DNA of 20,622 nt from Arthrobacter sp. (GTDB lineage: Bacteria; Actinomycetota; Actinomycetes; Actinomycetales; Micrococcaceae), in contig JAODMS010000065.1 of NCBI GenBank assembly GCA_025464925.1, positions 1 to 20,622 on the forward strand, in the 5' to 3' direction. The notes under the pieces are model-generated. The model ran no database searches. It saw only the letters and a program-made list of their open reading frames with translations, and was not told where the DNA came from. This document shows, in pieces, positions 1 to 5,470 of the stretch (the stretch's first letter is position 1; each line of letters opens with the position of its first letter). The position numbers and the translations under genes are program-made.

Positions 1-13
1 AAGTAGATTTGTC

Positions 14-191
14 GGTCCATTGGGGTGGTCCGGCCGGCACCTGTCCGGCCCACCTCGGTAGCTTGATCAGAAGATTGTCCACCCCTTTTGCGGGGCGTGA
101 CCCATCACAGTGCTGTTCCTTGGTGACCTCGACCCGGACTGGTACCGGCCAGCGACGGCCATGACCATGTCCGTGAAGAGGAAAGGTACAA
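14..191 (+). ncRNA. Candidate bridge RNA region of the IS110 element
   Basis: IS110-group elements carry a structured guide (bridge) RNA in the long non-coding left end upstream of the transposase. Here the leader is of suitable length and contains local stems: GGCCGG (32-37) with CCGGCC (45-50), extended by GGTG (24-27) with CACC (51-54); CCCC (82-85) with GGGG (92-95) around a six-base loop; and GTGA (97-100) with TCAC (105-108). The RNA ends and the target- and donor-binding loops are not resolved by eye. The call rests mainly on the known family architecture and position. Confidence 0.35.
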
Positions 192-1271
192 ATGACCGCC
201 ATGTCTATCGTCGCGCACACCCATCCATTTGTCGTGGGCGTCGACACGCACGCCCGCAACCACGTCTACGCGATCCTCGCCGCGAATACCGGCGCCTTGC
301 TGGAATCCCGGGAGTTCCCCGCCACTGGGGCCGGGATCAACCGGGCCATCGACTGGGTCGCCCGCCGCACCGATGGTAGTGCCGATACTCTCTGGGTGAT
401 CGAAGGTGCCGCGTCCTACGGGGCGATCCTGGCCGGCACTGTAGCCAGCCACGGCTTCCCTGTGGCCGAGGCACCGCGCACGGATGCCAGGAAGCGCCGT
501 GGATTGGGCAAGACCGATGCCCTGGACGCCCACCAGATCGCCATCTCGACCCTGCCTCTCCCGGTGGACAAGCTTCGCCGCCCCCGCCTCCATGACGGGA
601 TCCGCCAAGGCGTGAGGATTCTGGTTACGGCGCGGGGATCCATCAGCAAGGACCGCACCCGGTCGATCAACGCGCTCAACGCCCTGGTGCGCGGCAACGA
701 CCTGGGTATCGACGCCCGTAAGAAACTCACCAGCACCCAGATCACCGAAGTCTCAAAATGGCGGTCCCGGGAGGAAGAGCTCTCCAAGTCCATCGCCCGC
801 ACCGAGGCCGTGCGGCTGGCCAAACACGTCCTGGCCCTCGATGAACAGCTCACGGCCAACGAAAACCAGCTCGATGAACTGGTCAAGGTCAGCGAGGCCG
901 CACCCTTGCTTGAGGAAACAGGGTTCAAAGCGATCAGCGCCGCGAAGTGCCTCGCCGCGTGGTCACACGAAGGAAGAGTCCGTAACGAGGCGGCGTTCGC
1001 CTCCCTGGCCGGGGTGAGTCCCATACCCGCATCATCCGGGAACACGGTCAGACACCGACTGAACCGGGGCGGAGACAGGGCACTGAACAGTGCCCTTCAC
1101 ATGGTCGCCATCACCAGAATGACCCATGACGCCAAAACCCACGAGTATGCCGAAAAACGACGCGCCCAAGGACGTACCAACAAGGAAATCCGCCGCTGCA
1201 TCAAGCGCTACCTCGCCCGCCACATTTACCGCACGCTCAACGCCTCAGCAACAGCAACACAAACGCATTGA
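192..1271 (+). CDS. IS110-family transposase (DEDD recombinase)
   Basis: A 359-residue protein of normal length for the family. The N-terminal RuvC-like domain shows GVDTH with Asp18, Glu71 in VIEGA, and KTDALDAH with Asp109 and Asp112, which together fit the DEDD catalytic set. The C-terminal Transposase_20 part has SLAGVSPIPASSGNT (candidate catalytic Ser281 or Ser282), RLNRGGDRALNSAL and the closing EIRRCIKRYLAR helix. The usual GIGPVSAA hairpin before it reads TGFKAISAA, a divergent form. The ATG at 192 follows a GAGGAAAGG ribosome-binding site six bases upstream; a second in-frame ATG three codons later is less well placed. No frameshift or stop is seen, so the enzyme may be active. IS110 enzymes are known to act with a bridge RNA encoded in the element's own non-coding end. 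Confidence 0.93.
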   Translation: MTAMSIVAHTHPFVVGVDTHARNHVYAILAANTGALLESREFPATGAGINRAIDWVARRTDGSADTLWVIEGAASYGAILAGTVASHGFPVAEAPRTDARKRRGLGKTDALDAHQIAISTLPLPVDKLRRPRLHDGIRQGVRILVTARGSISKDRTRSINALNALVRGNDLGIDARKKLTSTQITEVSKWRSREEELSKSIARTEAVRLAKHVLALDEQLTANENQLDELVKVSEAAPLLEETGFKAISAAKCLAAWSHEGRVRNEAAFASLAGVSPIPASSGNTVRHRLNRGGDRALNSALHMVAITRMTHDAKTHEYAEKRRAQGRTNKEIRRCIKRYLARHIYRTLNASATATQTH

Positions 1272-1292
1272 CAGACATAGAAGAGTCTACTT

Positions 1293-1407
1293 CGCCCTCT
1301 GGATGGTCACCCCGTGCCGGGACCTCGCCGGAGCCCGCCCCGTTGACCACCTCAAGACCAGCCCTGTCCCCCTGCTTCGAGCCCTGGAAGCCTACCGCTG
1401 GCGCTAG
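1293..1407 (+). pseudogene. C-terminal remnant of a gene interrupted by the IS110 element
   Basis: Directly after the inferred right end of the insertion sequence, one frame reads about 38 codons of protein-like sequence (FALWMVTPCRDLAGARP, then VDHLKTSPVPLLRALEAYR) to a TAG at 1405-1407. The pattern of a short helix, 'L.G..P...L' and a final helix recalls the C-terminal domain of Xre/MbcA/ParS-type antitoxins (DUF2384), but this is only a resemblance. The 5' part of the gene is not in the window. I read it as the tail of a host gene into which the element inserted. Confidence 0.35.
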
Positions 1408-1549
1408 AACCGGCTCGTGACCGCGCTGGTGGGGTGGGTAGCGTTGCCCGCGGGACTCGTCCAAGAAAAAACACAAGCTCTCGTGGGAAGGCTCGTAGGC
1501 GGACAGTGCGGCCGGGGTGCCGATGGCAATGGCCGGCCCATGGTTCGGG

Positions 1550-1805
1550 CTAGAAAAGCCCCTTCGGAGGAGAATCGCACGGGAGCGCCTTAAGCTTGTT
1601 CGCCGCGTGTCCTCCGGCAACGGGATTACAGCCCTTAAATGGACCGTCGGCTGAGAGTAGGACGCCCATGTGGTGGTCTGCGTGGTCACGCCACCACACG
1701 CTAATGCCGGTTGAGCCGTCGAGGCGTAGAAATTTCCAGGCCCGCCATAGTGCTTCCAGCCGGCTGATGGCTTCTTCGTGTTTCCACCATGAAGTGGGGC
1801 CAGAA
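1550..1805 (-). pseudogene. DUF4913 domain protein, 3' part only (cut by IS30-type element)
   Basis: On the minus strand the frame reads SWWKHEEAISRLEALWRAWK, then FLRLDGSTGISVWWRDHADHH, MGVLLSADGPFKGC and a natural-looking end ALPCDSPPKGLF. This is the characteristic core and tail of DUF4913 proteins, which occur on actinobacterial plasmids and conjugative or integrative elements; their function is unknown. The frame continues upstream to an ATG at 1861, but those ~20 codons (MQLLKCSGVAAMVRIHPVIS) are the reverse complement of the adjacent IS30-type end, not DUF4913 sequence. The N-terminal half of the domain is therefore missing and the gene is broken. Confidence 0.7.
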
Positions 1806-2062
1806 ATAACCGGGTGGATTCTAACCATCGCCGCAACACCTGAGCATTTCAGGAGTTGCAATGGCGGTAGACAAGAATCGGCAGTTGAAGCCGGGCCCTG
1901 CGGGGAAGACGGCCGAGCGGGCGCACTATATTCGGCTCATGAAGCAAGGATTCAATAATTCTGAAGCCTGCCGGATCGTCGGAGTTGGGCGGAAGACCGG
2001 CTCGCATTGGCGCAATGGCCGCACGGTCCGGGATCCGGCGACCGGGCGGATTCGTGGACTAG
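1806..2062 (+). mobile_element. Truncated IS30-family insertion sequence (left end and 5' part of transposase)
   Basis: The stretch GGGTGGATTCTAACCATCG at 1812-1830, running into CCGCAACACC, resembles the terminal inverted repeats I recall for actinobacterial IS30 elements. It is followed by the transposase start at 1861. The left boundary is where DUF4913 homology stops on the other strand (about 1800). The right boundary is where transposase similarity is lost, around 2050-2065. No right inverted repeat was found before 2110, so most of the element has been deleted. Confidence 0.55.
1840..1855 (+). other. Small hairpin over the ribosome-binding site of the IS30-type transposase
   Basis: CTGA at 1840-1843 and TCAG at 1849-1852 can pair around a five-base loop, with CAAC (1834-1837) and GTTG (1855-1858) extending the stem across a two-base mismatch. 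The arm includes the AGGAG ribosome-binding site (1851-1855) of the downstream ATG at 1861. Translation dampening of transposase messages by such hairpins is a known strategy; here it is inference. Confidence 0.35.
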
Positions 2063-2094
2063 TCCTCCAGACGTCCCGCCCAGCTACGGGATAA
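1861..2094 (+). pseudogene. IS30-family transposase, N-terminal fragment
   Basis: The first ~65 residues are typical of actinobacterial IS30 transposases: a basic start followed by an HTH_38-type helix-turn-helix (AERAHYIRLMKQGFNNSEAC, then RIVGVGRKTGSHWRNGRTV) and RDPATGRIR. After that the frame drifts into unrelated residues and stops at 2092-2094. The DDE catalytic core, about 250 residues in the family, is absent. The start is supported by AGGAG at 1851-1855. It cannot act as a transposase, although the DNA-binding part could still be made. Confidence 0.75.
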
Positions 2095-2107
2095 CGGACC
2101 CTCATGC

Positions 2108-2263
2108 ATGGAGGGAGCGGGAAGCTTCCAACCGTTTCGCACAGAAATTCCACAGGCGATCCATATCGAGGACACAGCCCGCGAGCCCACTATTGTTCGA
2201 ACTGGGGTAGCCGCGGCCGCGACGGCGGCTGCGACTTACCGAAGCGTCGGTGGCCAGCGGTGA
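2108..2263 (+). pseudogene. Short unrecognised ORF, probably the 3' remnant of a gene
   Basis: A 51-codon frame (ATG at 2108, TGA at 2261-2263) reads ...FQPFRTEIPQAIHIEDTARE, then PTIVRTGVAAAATAAATYRS. The composition and GC-rich third positions look coding-like, and it lies 47 bp upstream of the small membrane-protein gene in the same direction. The frame stays open upstream to a TAG at 2060-2062, near where the IS30 fragment ends. It may therefore be the tail of a longer gene whose 5' part was lost. I do not recognise the family. Confidence 0.3.
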
Positions 2264-2310
2264 CACCAGTAGATCCGACGGTCCACGCCCCGAACAGTGA
2301 GGTCCCACCG

Positions 2311-2463
2311 ATGTCAGCACAACGCGAACCACGCTTCTGGACCCGTGAAAACGCTCCCTTGATCATTCTGGGCGTCAGCCTCCTACTGGTACTGATCGCC
2401 GCCGGGATAGCCCTATGGGTTATCAGTGTTGCCCCGGCGATCTCTCGCCTCACAGGATTCTAG
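2311..2463 (+). CDS. Small single-pass membrane protein (50 aa), function unknown
   Basis: Starts MSAQREPRFWTRENAPLIIL, followed by a strongly hydrophobic stretch at about residues 16-41 (LIILGVSLLLVLIAAGIALW and beyond), and ends APAISRLTGF. The ATG at 2311 is preceded by GAGG (2299-2302) at usable spacing. A short basic N-terminus and one helix predict an N-in single-span peptide. Tiny membrane proteins are frequent in actinobacterial conjugation clusters, and a DUF4913 relic lies nearby, so an origin in such a cluster is possible but not shown. The stop overlaps the end of the resolvase fragment on the opposite strand. Confidence 0.5.
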   Translation: MSAQREPRFWTRENAPLIILGVSLLLVLIAAGIALWVISVAPAISRLTGF

Positions 2464-2615
2464 GCGAACGGGGGTCTTCGCTGGATCACCCTTGCCAGGT
2501 GGACCGAATTCTTGTCCACGTAGATGTGCCGGGCAGGGACACATCGCCGCAGTGCGTCGATCTGTCGGTCGAGGTCCTGGTTTGCGGTCGAGACGCGGGC
2601 GTACCCAATTTCCAT
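2460..2615 (-). pseudogene. Serine recombinase (resolvase/invertase family), N-terminal fragment
   Basis: On the minus strand an ATG at 2615 begins MEIGYARVSTANQDLDRQID, then ALRRCVPARHIYVDKNS. This is the start of the resolvase catalytic domain with the nucleophile serine (Ser9 in YARVST) and the Q-D-x-x-x-Q-x-D pattern. Homology stops after residue ~37; the last 14 codons are unrelated and end at TAG (2460-2462). The rest of the catalytic domain, the long E helix and the C-terminal HTH are missing. It is a non-functional relic of a Tn3-type transposon or similar element. It was missed by longer ORF cut-offs because only 51 codons remain. Confidence 0.8.
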
Positions 2616-2878
2616 AGGACCGCTGTAACGAAAGTTGTTCTGTACGTTTTTAGTGGCACGCCGTAGGGAGGATAGTTATGGAACGAATGCGGGTGGCGTG
2701 TCGCAATTTTCAAAGGACCATTCCTGGGCATTCCACTTCCTCGGAAGTGAGACGCCCATCGTTCGTGATTCGACGAGAGTGACTCACTACCCAGGCGGCC
2801 TGCTAGTAGGAGCGGAATCAACTCGTCGTTCTTGTCGGGCGCCCAAGCCGCGACGTGGGGTCGTATACGATTTGGGGC
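2616..2878. other. Intergenic stretch between resolvase relic and HNH gene
   Basis: About 260 bp of visibly lower GC than the operons to the right, upstream of both divergent genes, so it should hold their promoters. A perfect CACTTCC-TC-GGAAGTG inverted repeat lies inside it around 2731-2746. A TATACGAT stretch at 2864-2871 could be the -10 region for the HNH gene. No res site with clear resolvase subsites could be fixed by eye. Confidence 0.3.
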
Positions 2879-3475
2879 ATGAACGTTTGCGTATTCTGTG
2901 GTGGCCTTCCACTGACTCGCGAGCACGTATGGCCTCAATGGCTGCAGAAGTTTTCCGGACCGCAATCTTTCATCAAACGCGCCGGATCTTTCCAGCCTTC
3001 GTTTCCGCAAACAGTCGTAAGACAGGATGCCCGCGGAAAGTTCATCGAAGTAGACGAATACAGGGGAACTAAGACGCCTAATTTGCATGAAGTCACAGTC
3101 AAGTGTGTATGTGCCTCCTGCAACAACGGCTGGATGTCAGCGATGGAAGTGGCCACAGCTCGACACTTGGGGAAGATGGCAGAAGGCCGCACTCACTGCA
3201 TAGATCCAGCAACAAAAGCGCAATTGGCAGCTGGGGCGTTTAAATGTTTTCTAATGTACGACCAGTACAGAGACGCGCGGGACCGTGTTTTTGTTGAAGA
3301 CGATTTTTTGATGTTCATGAAAACCAAAAAGCCGGCCCGTACTGCTCGGATCTACATGGGTATCAGCAGCTCGCCCCACACGACCATATCGATGTGGCAC
3401 GAGACCCACCTAGTGTCGCCGCCTGCCCCGGATCTGGATCCGCAGAAAACTTTGGCTCAGCCGAGAAACCTATGA
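2879..3475 (+). CDS. HNH-endonuclease-like protein, possibly 3' truncated
   Basis: The start MNVCVFCGGLPLTREHVWPQ gives a Cys4-x2-Cys7 pair and the REHVWPQW motif with His16. A second pair follows in CVCASCNNGW (Cys78, Cys81, Asn82-Asn83). Together these form the zinc-supported beta-beta-alpha HNH arrangement of the HNH_5-like type found in actinobacteria and phages. The rest has no domain I can name. The last ~22 residues (SPPAPDLDPQKTLAQPRNL) look unlike the preceding fold and end exactly where a 60-bp palindrome begins, so the true C-terminus may have been lost. An upstream in-frame GTG (2855) is an alternative start; neither start has a strong ribosome-binding site, and the -10-like TATACGAT just before 2879 would fit a leaderless message. 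AT-richer codons than the neighbours suggest separate origin. DNA cleavage is inferred from the motif only. Confidence 0.65.
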   Translation: MNVCVFCGGLPLTREHVWPQWLQKFSGPQSFIKRAGSFQPSFPQTVVRQDARGKFIEVDEYRGTKTPNLHEVTVKCVCASCNNGWMSAMEVATARHLGKMAEGRTHCIDPATKAQLAAGAFKCFLMYDQYRDARDRVFVEDDFLMFMKTKKPARTARIYMGISSSPHTTISMWHETHLVSPPAPDLDPQKTLAQPRNL

Positions 3476-3532
3476 CTATGACAGGTTTGGATGGCCCCGG
3501 TAGGCCGGGGCCAGCTTGGGTTGACATAGTCA
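3473..3532. repeat. 60-bp concentric palindrome between two broken genes
   Basis: Outer arms TGACTATGACA (3473-3483) and TGACATAGTCA (3522-3532) are inverted copies matching at 10 of 11 positions. Inside, TGGCCCCGG (3492-3500) and CCGGGGCCA (3505-3513) form a perfect 9-bp stem with loop TAGG. Both inverted repeats share the same centre, between 3502 and 3503. The outer left arm starts at the TGA stop of the HNH gene, and the whole lies downstream of the point where tyrosine-recombinase homology is lost on the minus strand. No T-run follows on either strand. It could be a bidirectional terminator, an element end, or a recombination site. Confidence 0.6.
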
Positions 3533-3543
3533 AAGGGGCGCCG

Positions 3544-4017
3544 GGCCGGTGACGATTCACTTGCCTGGGCGTGGACGGCGGTGTTCCAGTCAAAGCAGAC
3601 CTGCGAGGGATGCGCTCCGAAATACTGCTCGCAGACCCTGTCCCACCCGTCGTTAGGAGAAGCCGCGTAGGCGCAGAAGGCTCTCAGGGCTCCCTGATAG
3701 CTGCGAATCGTGGACTGCGCGGCGCGCTTCTCGCTGCGCAAGTCTCCGAAGAACTCGTCGACGTGCGCCGGTGTCCACCGCCAAGGGTATTCGTTGGTGG
3801 ATTCCTGGAACCGGATCACCAGCCGTTCCCTGGACTCGATGGTGCCAAACGCCAGATTCCGGCTCAGCTGCTGGTTGCGCCACCCGGTCAGCATCTGGTC
3901 AAACACCTGGTCCTCGGGATGCAGGAACCGCACATCACCGAATTCCAGCACCCGGCCGGCAGAATCAACCCCACAACAACCCTTCCTGACTTTGCAATGG
4001 ATGCATGAATCATGCAA
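3544..4017 (-). pseudogene. Tyrosine recombinase (phage-integrase type), N-terminal DNA-binding half only
   Basis: The minus-strand frame contains VRFLHPEDQVFDQMLTGWRN, then QQLSRNLAFGTIESRERLVI, WTPAHVDEFFGDLRSEKRAA and STIRSYQGALRAFCAYAA, ending in WNTAVHAQASESSPARRPF. This is the SAM-like core-binding domain of tyrosine recombinases found on actinobacterial plasmids and transposons. Downstream (toward 3457) the sequence changes to unrelated residues and stops. The catalytic domain with the R-H-R-Y residues is entirely missing. The start is uncertain: the longest frame begins with TTG at 4017; GTG codons just before LEFGDV and before RFLHPED are alternatives. The remnant might still bind DNA but cannot recombine it. 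Confidence 0.7.
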
Positions 4018-4036
4018 TTAATGCAGGATCGCTGCA
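3993..4036. promoter_or_regulatory. Phased TGCA array (operator- or iteron-like) at the recombinase start
   Basis: TGCA occurs at 3993, 4002, 4013, 4022 and 4033, spacings of 9, 11, 9 and 11 bp, so the pattern repeats every 20 bp, close to two helical turns. Two copies of TGCA-N5-TGCA result (3993-4005, 4013-4025). Positions 4002-4016 form a perfect 7+1+7 palindrome, TGCATGAATCATGCA. The array covers the presumed start region of the truncated tyrosine recombinase. A third TGCA-N5-TGCA box stands at 4211-4223. Confidence 0.5.
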
Positions 4037-4207
4037 ATTCGCGGGTCAGAGGCTCGAGTTCGGCCAAGACGGATGGCTGGATAGCCATCCGAACAACGCC
4101 GCAGGGGTGCCTCGAGCCACTCACCGTCGGAGCATTTACGCAGGTCAGAGGCGGTTTCTGCGGTCGGAACAGTTCCGTCCTGCGGAGAGAGAGGCTGCAG
4201 CCGACGA

Positions 4208-4226
4208 TATTGCATCAGATGCAATA
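4208..4226. promoter_or_regulatory. Perfect 19-bp palindrome with TGCA-N5-TGCA core
   Basis: TATTGCATCAGATGCAATA is a perfect 9+1+9 inverted repeat. Its core TGCA-TCAGA-TGCA (4211-4223) has the same spacing as the two boxes at 3993-4005 and 4013-4025, which suggests one DNA-binding protein recognises all three. No adjacent gene clearly encodes that protein. Confidence 0.5.
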
Positions 4227-4338
4227 ATCACTGTTCAGCTTTACATAAGCCATTATCGGCGTGAGTCTTTCAGACGGGGGACCAGCACCAACAGGCGGGA
4301 TTGACGTGAATATGACGGCGCATTCGTTTCTTCCGCTG

Positions 4339-4357
4339 GGCCCTGTAATTCAGGGCC
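4339..4357 (-). terminator. Possible terminator hairpin after the GntR gene
   Basis: GGCCCTG-TAATT-CAGGGCC forms a perfect 7-bp stem about 120 bp beyond the stop of the minus-strand regulator. No T-run follows on that strand, so intrinsic termination would be weak. Confidence 0.3.
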
Positions 4358-4475
4358 GGCATTCGTGACCGGGTGCTGGTTCGGCGCTTGCAGGGACTCT
4401 CGTTGTCGCTTCCTGGCAGTCACACGAATTCTTCAACGCGAAGCGGGCCCTGGTTTTGCCGGCGGCGGTGTCGGC

Positions 4476-5258
4476 TCAGGGAAGCTGTGCAGCTGCAGGG
4501 TTGACCTCTGTAACCGAGGCAGCCGGGGAAGGCGTATCGGAGGGTCCGAGAAATCCGTGCAGCAGCGAAGCGGTTCCCTGAAGGTGGTCTTCGACGGCTC
4601 TGTGTGCTTCCTCGTGGTCACCGCGGAGGATGGCGTCGACTATTTTTTGGTGTTGCCGGTTGGAGTGCTCCAGGTTGGGTTCCAGAAAAGGTATCCGGTC
4701 CAGAAGATCGCTGACGCGGGCGCGCACGTCGGCGACTGCGGCGGCCAGGCTCGGTGATCCGGCGACTTCTGCGATGGCCACATGAAATCTGGCGTCTTTC
4801 GGCCGGTACAAATCCGCCGGTGCATTCGCTACCTCGGCCAGCGTATCCAGCAGGTGCCTGCGTTGGGACGGGGACAGCTTCGCTTTCGCTGCCAGGGAGG
4901 CGGCAGCCGGTTCCAGCACGCTGCGGAAGGTGAGGACATCGTCCACCTCAGCAGGATCAAGGTCGGAGTGTTTTCCCGGTTCCGCCGACCGCCTCGCAGA
5001 GACGTATGTACCTCCATAGCGGCCACGGTGGACCTCAACATATCCGGCCTTCTGGAGCTCGGCCAGAGCGTCGCGCAGCGTTGCGCGGGAGACGCCGAGC
5101 AATTCCGCGAGCTCCCGCTCAGCGGGCAGCTTGGCGCCTGCCGCGAACAGTCCCAGCTTGATGTTCTGGAGCAGCCGTTCAATGGTTTCCTCGAAGGCGT
5201 TTCCTTGCCTGACCGGCCGAAGGAGCCGGACCGGGGTCTCGAACGGTGCCTCTTCCAT
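4476..5258 (-). CDS. GntR-family (FadR/FCD type) transcriptional regulator
   Basis: A 260-residue regulator of normal length. The winged HTH spans about residues 20-88, with LPAERELAELLGVSRATLRD (44-63), then LAELQKAGYVEVHRGRYGGT. The FCD effector domain (about 105-235) shows the usual metal-site residues Asp155 and His159 (KDARFH), His203 (RQH) and His225 (EDH). It is divergent from the permease operon and separated by 212 bp, so it most likely controls that operon in response to the substrate or a gamma-glutamylated intermediate. Repression is the commoner mode in the family. The ATG at 5258 has no ribosome-binding site but a TATGAT -10-like box (5270-5265) would place transcription start at or near the A of ATG, so the message may be leaderless. 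Inverted repeats at 5266-5294 and 5425-5442 are candidate operators. Confidence 0.9.
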   Translation of the reverse strand: MEEAPFETPVRLLRPVRQGNAFEETIERLLQNIKLGLFAAGAKLPAERELAELLGVSRATLRDALAELQKAGYVEVHRGRYGGTYVSARRSAEPGKHSDLDPAEVDDVLTFRSVLEPAAASLAAKAKLSPSQRRHLLDTLAEVANAPADLYRPKDARFHVAIAEVAGSPSLAAAVADVRARVSDLLDRIPFLEPNLEHSNRQHQKIVDAILRGDHEEAHRAVEDHLQGTASLLHGFLGPSDTPSPAASVTEVNPAAAQLP

Positions 5259-5265
5259 GCATCCA

Positions 5266-5294
5266 TCATAGGCGGTATGAAAATGTGCCTATGA
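5266..5294. promoter_or_regulatory. Inverted repeat at the GntR promoter, probable autoregulatory operator
   Basis: TCATAGGC (5266-5273) and GCCTATGA (5287-5294) are perfect 8-bp inverted arms separated by 13 bp, starting 7 bp upstream of the regulator's ATG. On the minus strand the proximal arm overlaps the TATGAT -10-like box and the distal arm falls at the -35 position. A bound dimer would block its own promoter. Binding by this GntR protein is inferred from position. Confidence 0.5.
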
Positions 5295-5424
5295 AGTGAG
5301 GCCTCCCTCAGGCGGTAAAAGGGGACTGGCACGAAGTCTTTGGCGAAAACAGCGAAGATGATGAGAAATGTGGCTCTTCTTATTGACGAGGTCCGTGATG
5401 TGCCCCACACTGGATCGAGACTTA

Positions 5425-5442
5425 TGGACTAATATCAGACCA
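5425..5442. promoter_or_regulatory. Candidate operator upstream of the permease gene
   Basis: TGGACTAATATCAGACCA is an 18-bp imperfect palindrome (14 of 18 positions symmetric, TGG...CCA ends) lying 28 bp before the permease start codon. It overlaps a TAATAT -10-like hexamer (5430-5435). FadR-type regulators commonly bind short palindromes with TGGT...ACCA-like ends, so control by the divergent regulator is plausible. It does not resemble the 5266-5294 repeat closely, so one of the two may be bound by another protein. Confidence 0.45.
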
Positions 5443-5470
5443 TTAGGACCCTTGGAAGAAGGGCATTCCC

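Larger units (their letters stand above)
1..1292 (+). mobile_element. IS110-family insertion sequence, apparently complete
   Basis: An intact IS110-type transposase gene is preceded by 191 bp of non-coding DNA. The outermost bases (1-13) and the inverse of bases 1280-1292 match at 10 of 13 positions, including the first seven (AAGTAGA at 1-7, TCTACTT at 1286-1292). I infer that these mark the ends. IS110 members often lack true terminal repeats, so the true ends could differ by some bases and the left end may lie just outside the window. The right end runs straight into the 3' part of another reading frame (see 1293-1407), as expected for insertion into a gene. Confidence 0.6.
4037..4475. other. 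Gene-free stretch between recombinase relic and GntR gene
   Basis: I find no convincing gene here. It contains a 9-bp perfect hairpin CGGATGGCT-GGAT-AGCCATCCG (4070-4091), a direct repeat GGTCAGAGGC at 4044-4053 and 4143-4152, the palindrome at 4208-4226 and the hairpin at 4339-4357 (separate entries). Around 4227-4320 the sequence is AT-richer than the flanks. Short open frames exist in several phases but none shows a known motif. Confidence 0.4.

Noticed and set aside
1237..1839. Minus-strand open frame of 200 codons after the IS110 element
   Set aside because: The DUF4913 frame in another phase explains 1550-1805; the rest reads like antisense of the interrupted gene tail.
2486..3088. Minus-strand open frame of 200 codons across the HNH start and resolvase relic
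   Set aside because: It overlaps both genes in wrong frames and shows no domain; the shorter resolvase frame explains this strand better.
3493..3512. Classical intrinsic terminator for the HNH gene
   Set aside because: The hairpin is strong but lacks a T-run on either strand and is nested inside a second inverted repeat with the same centre, so I described it as a concentric palindrome instead.
4018..4224. Minus-strand frame of 68 codons with an internal LRKCSDG / LRRCSDG similarity
   Set aside because: Too short, no ribosome-binding site, and the similarity is too weak to call a repeat protein; it may reflect the repeats noted at DNA level.
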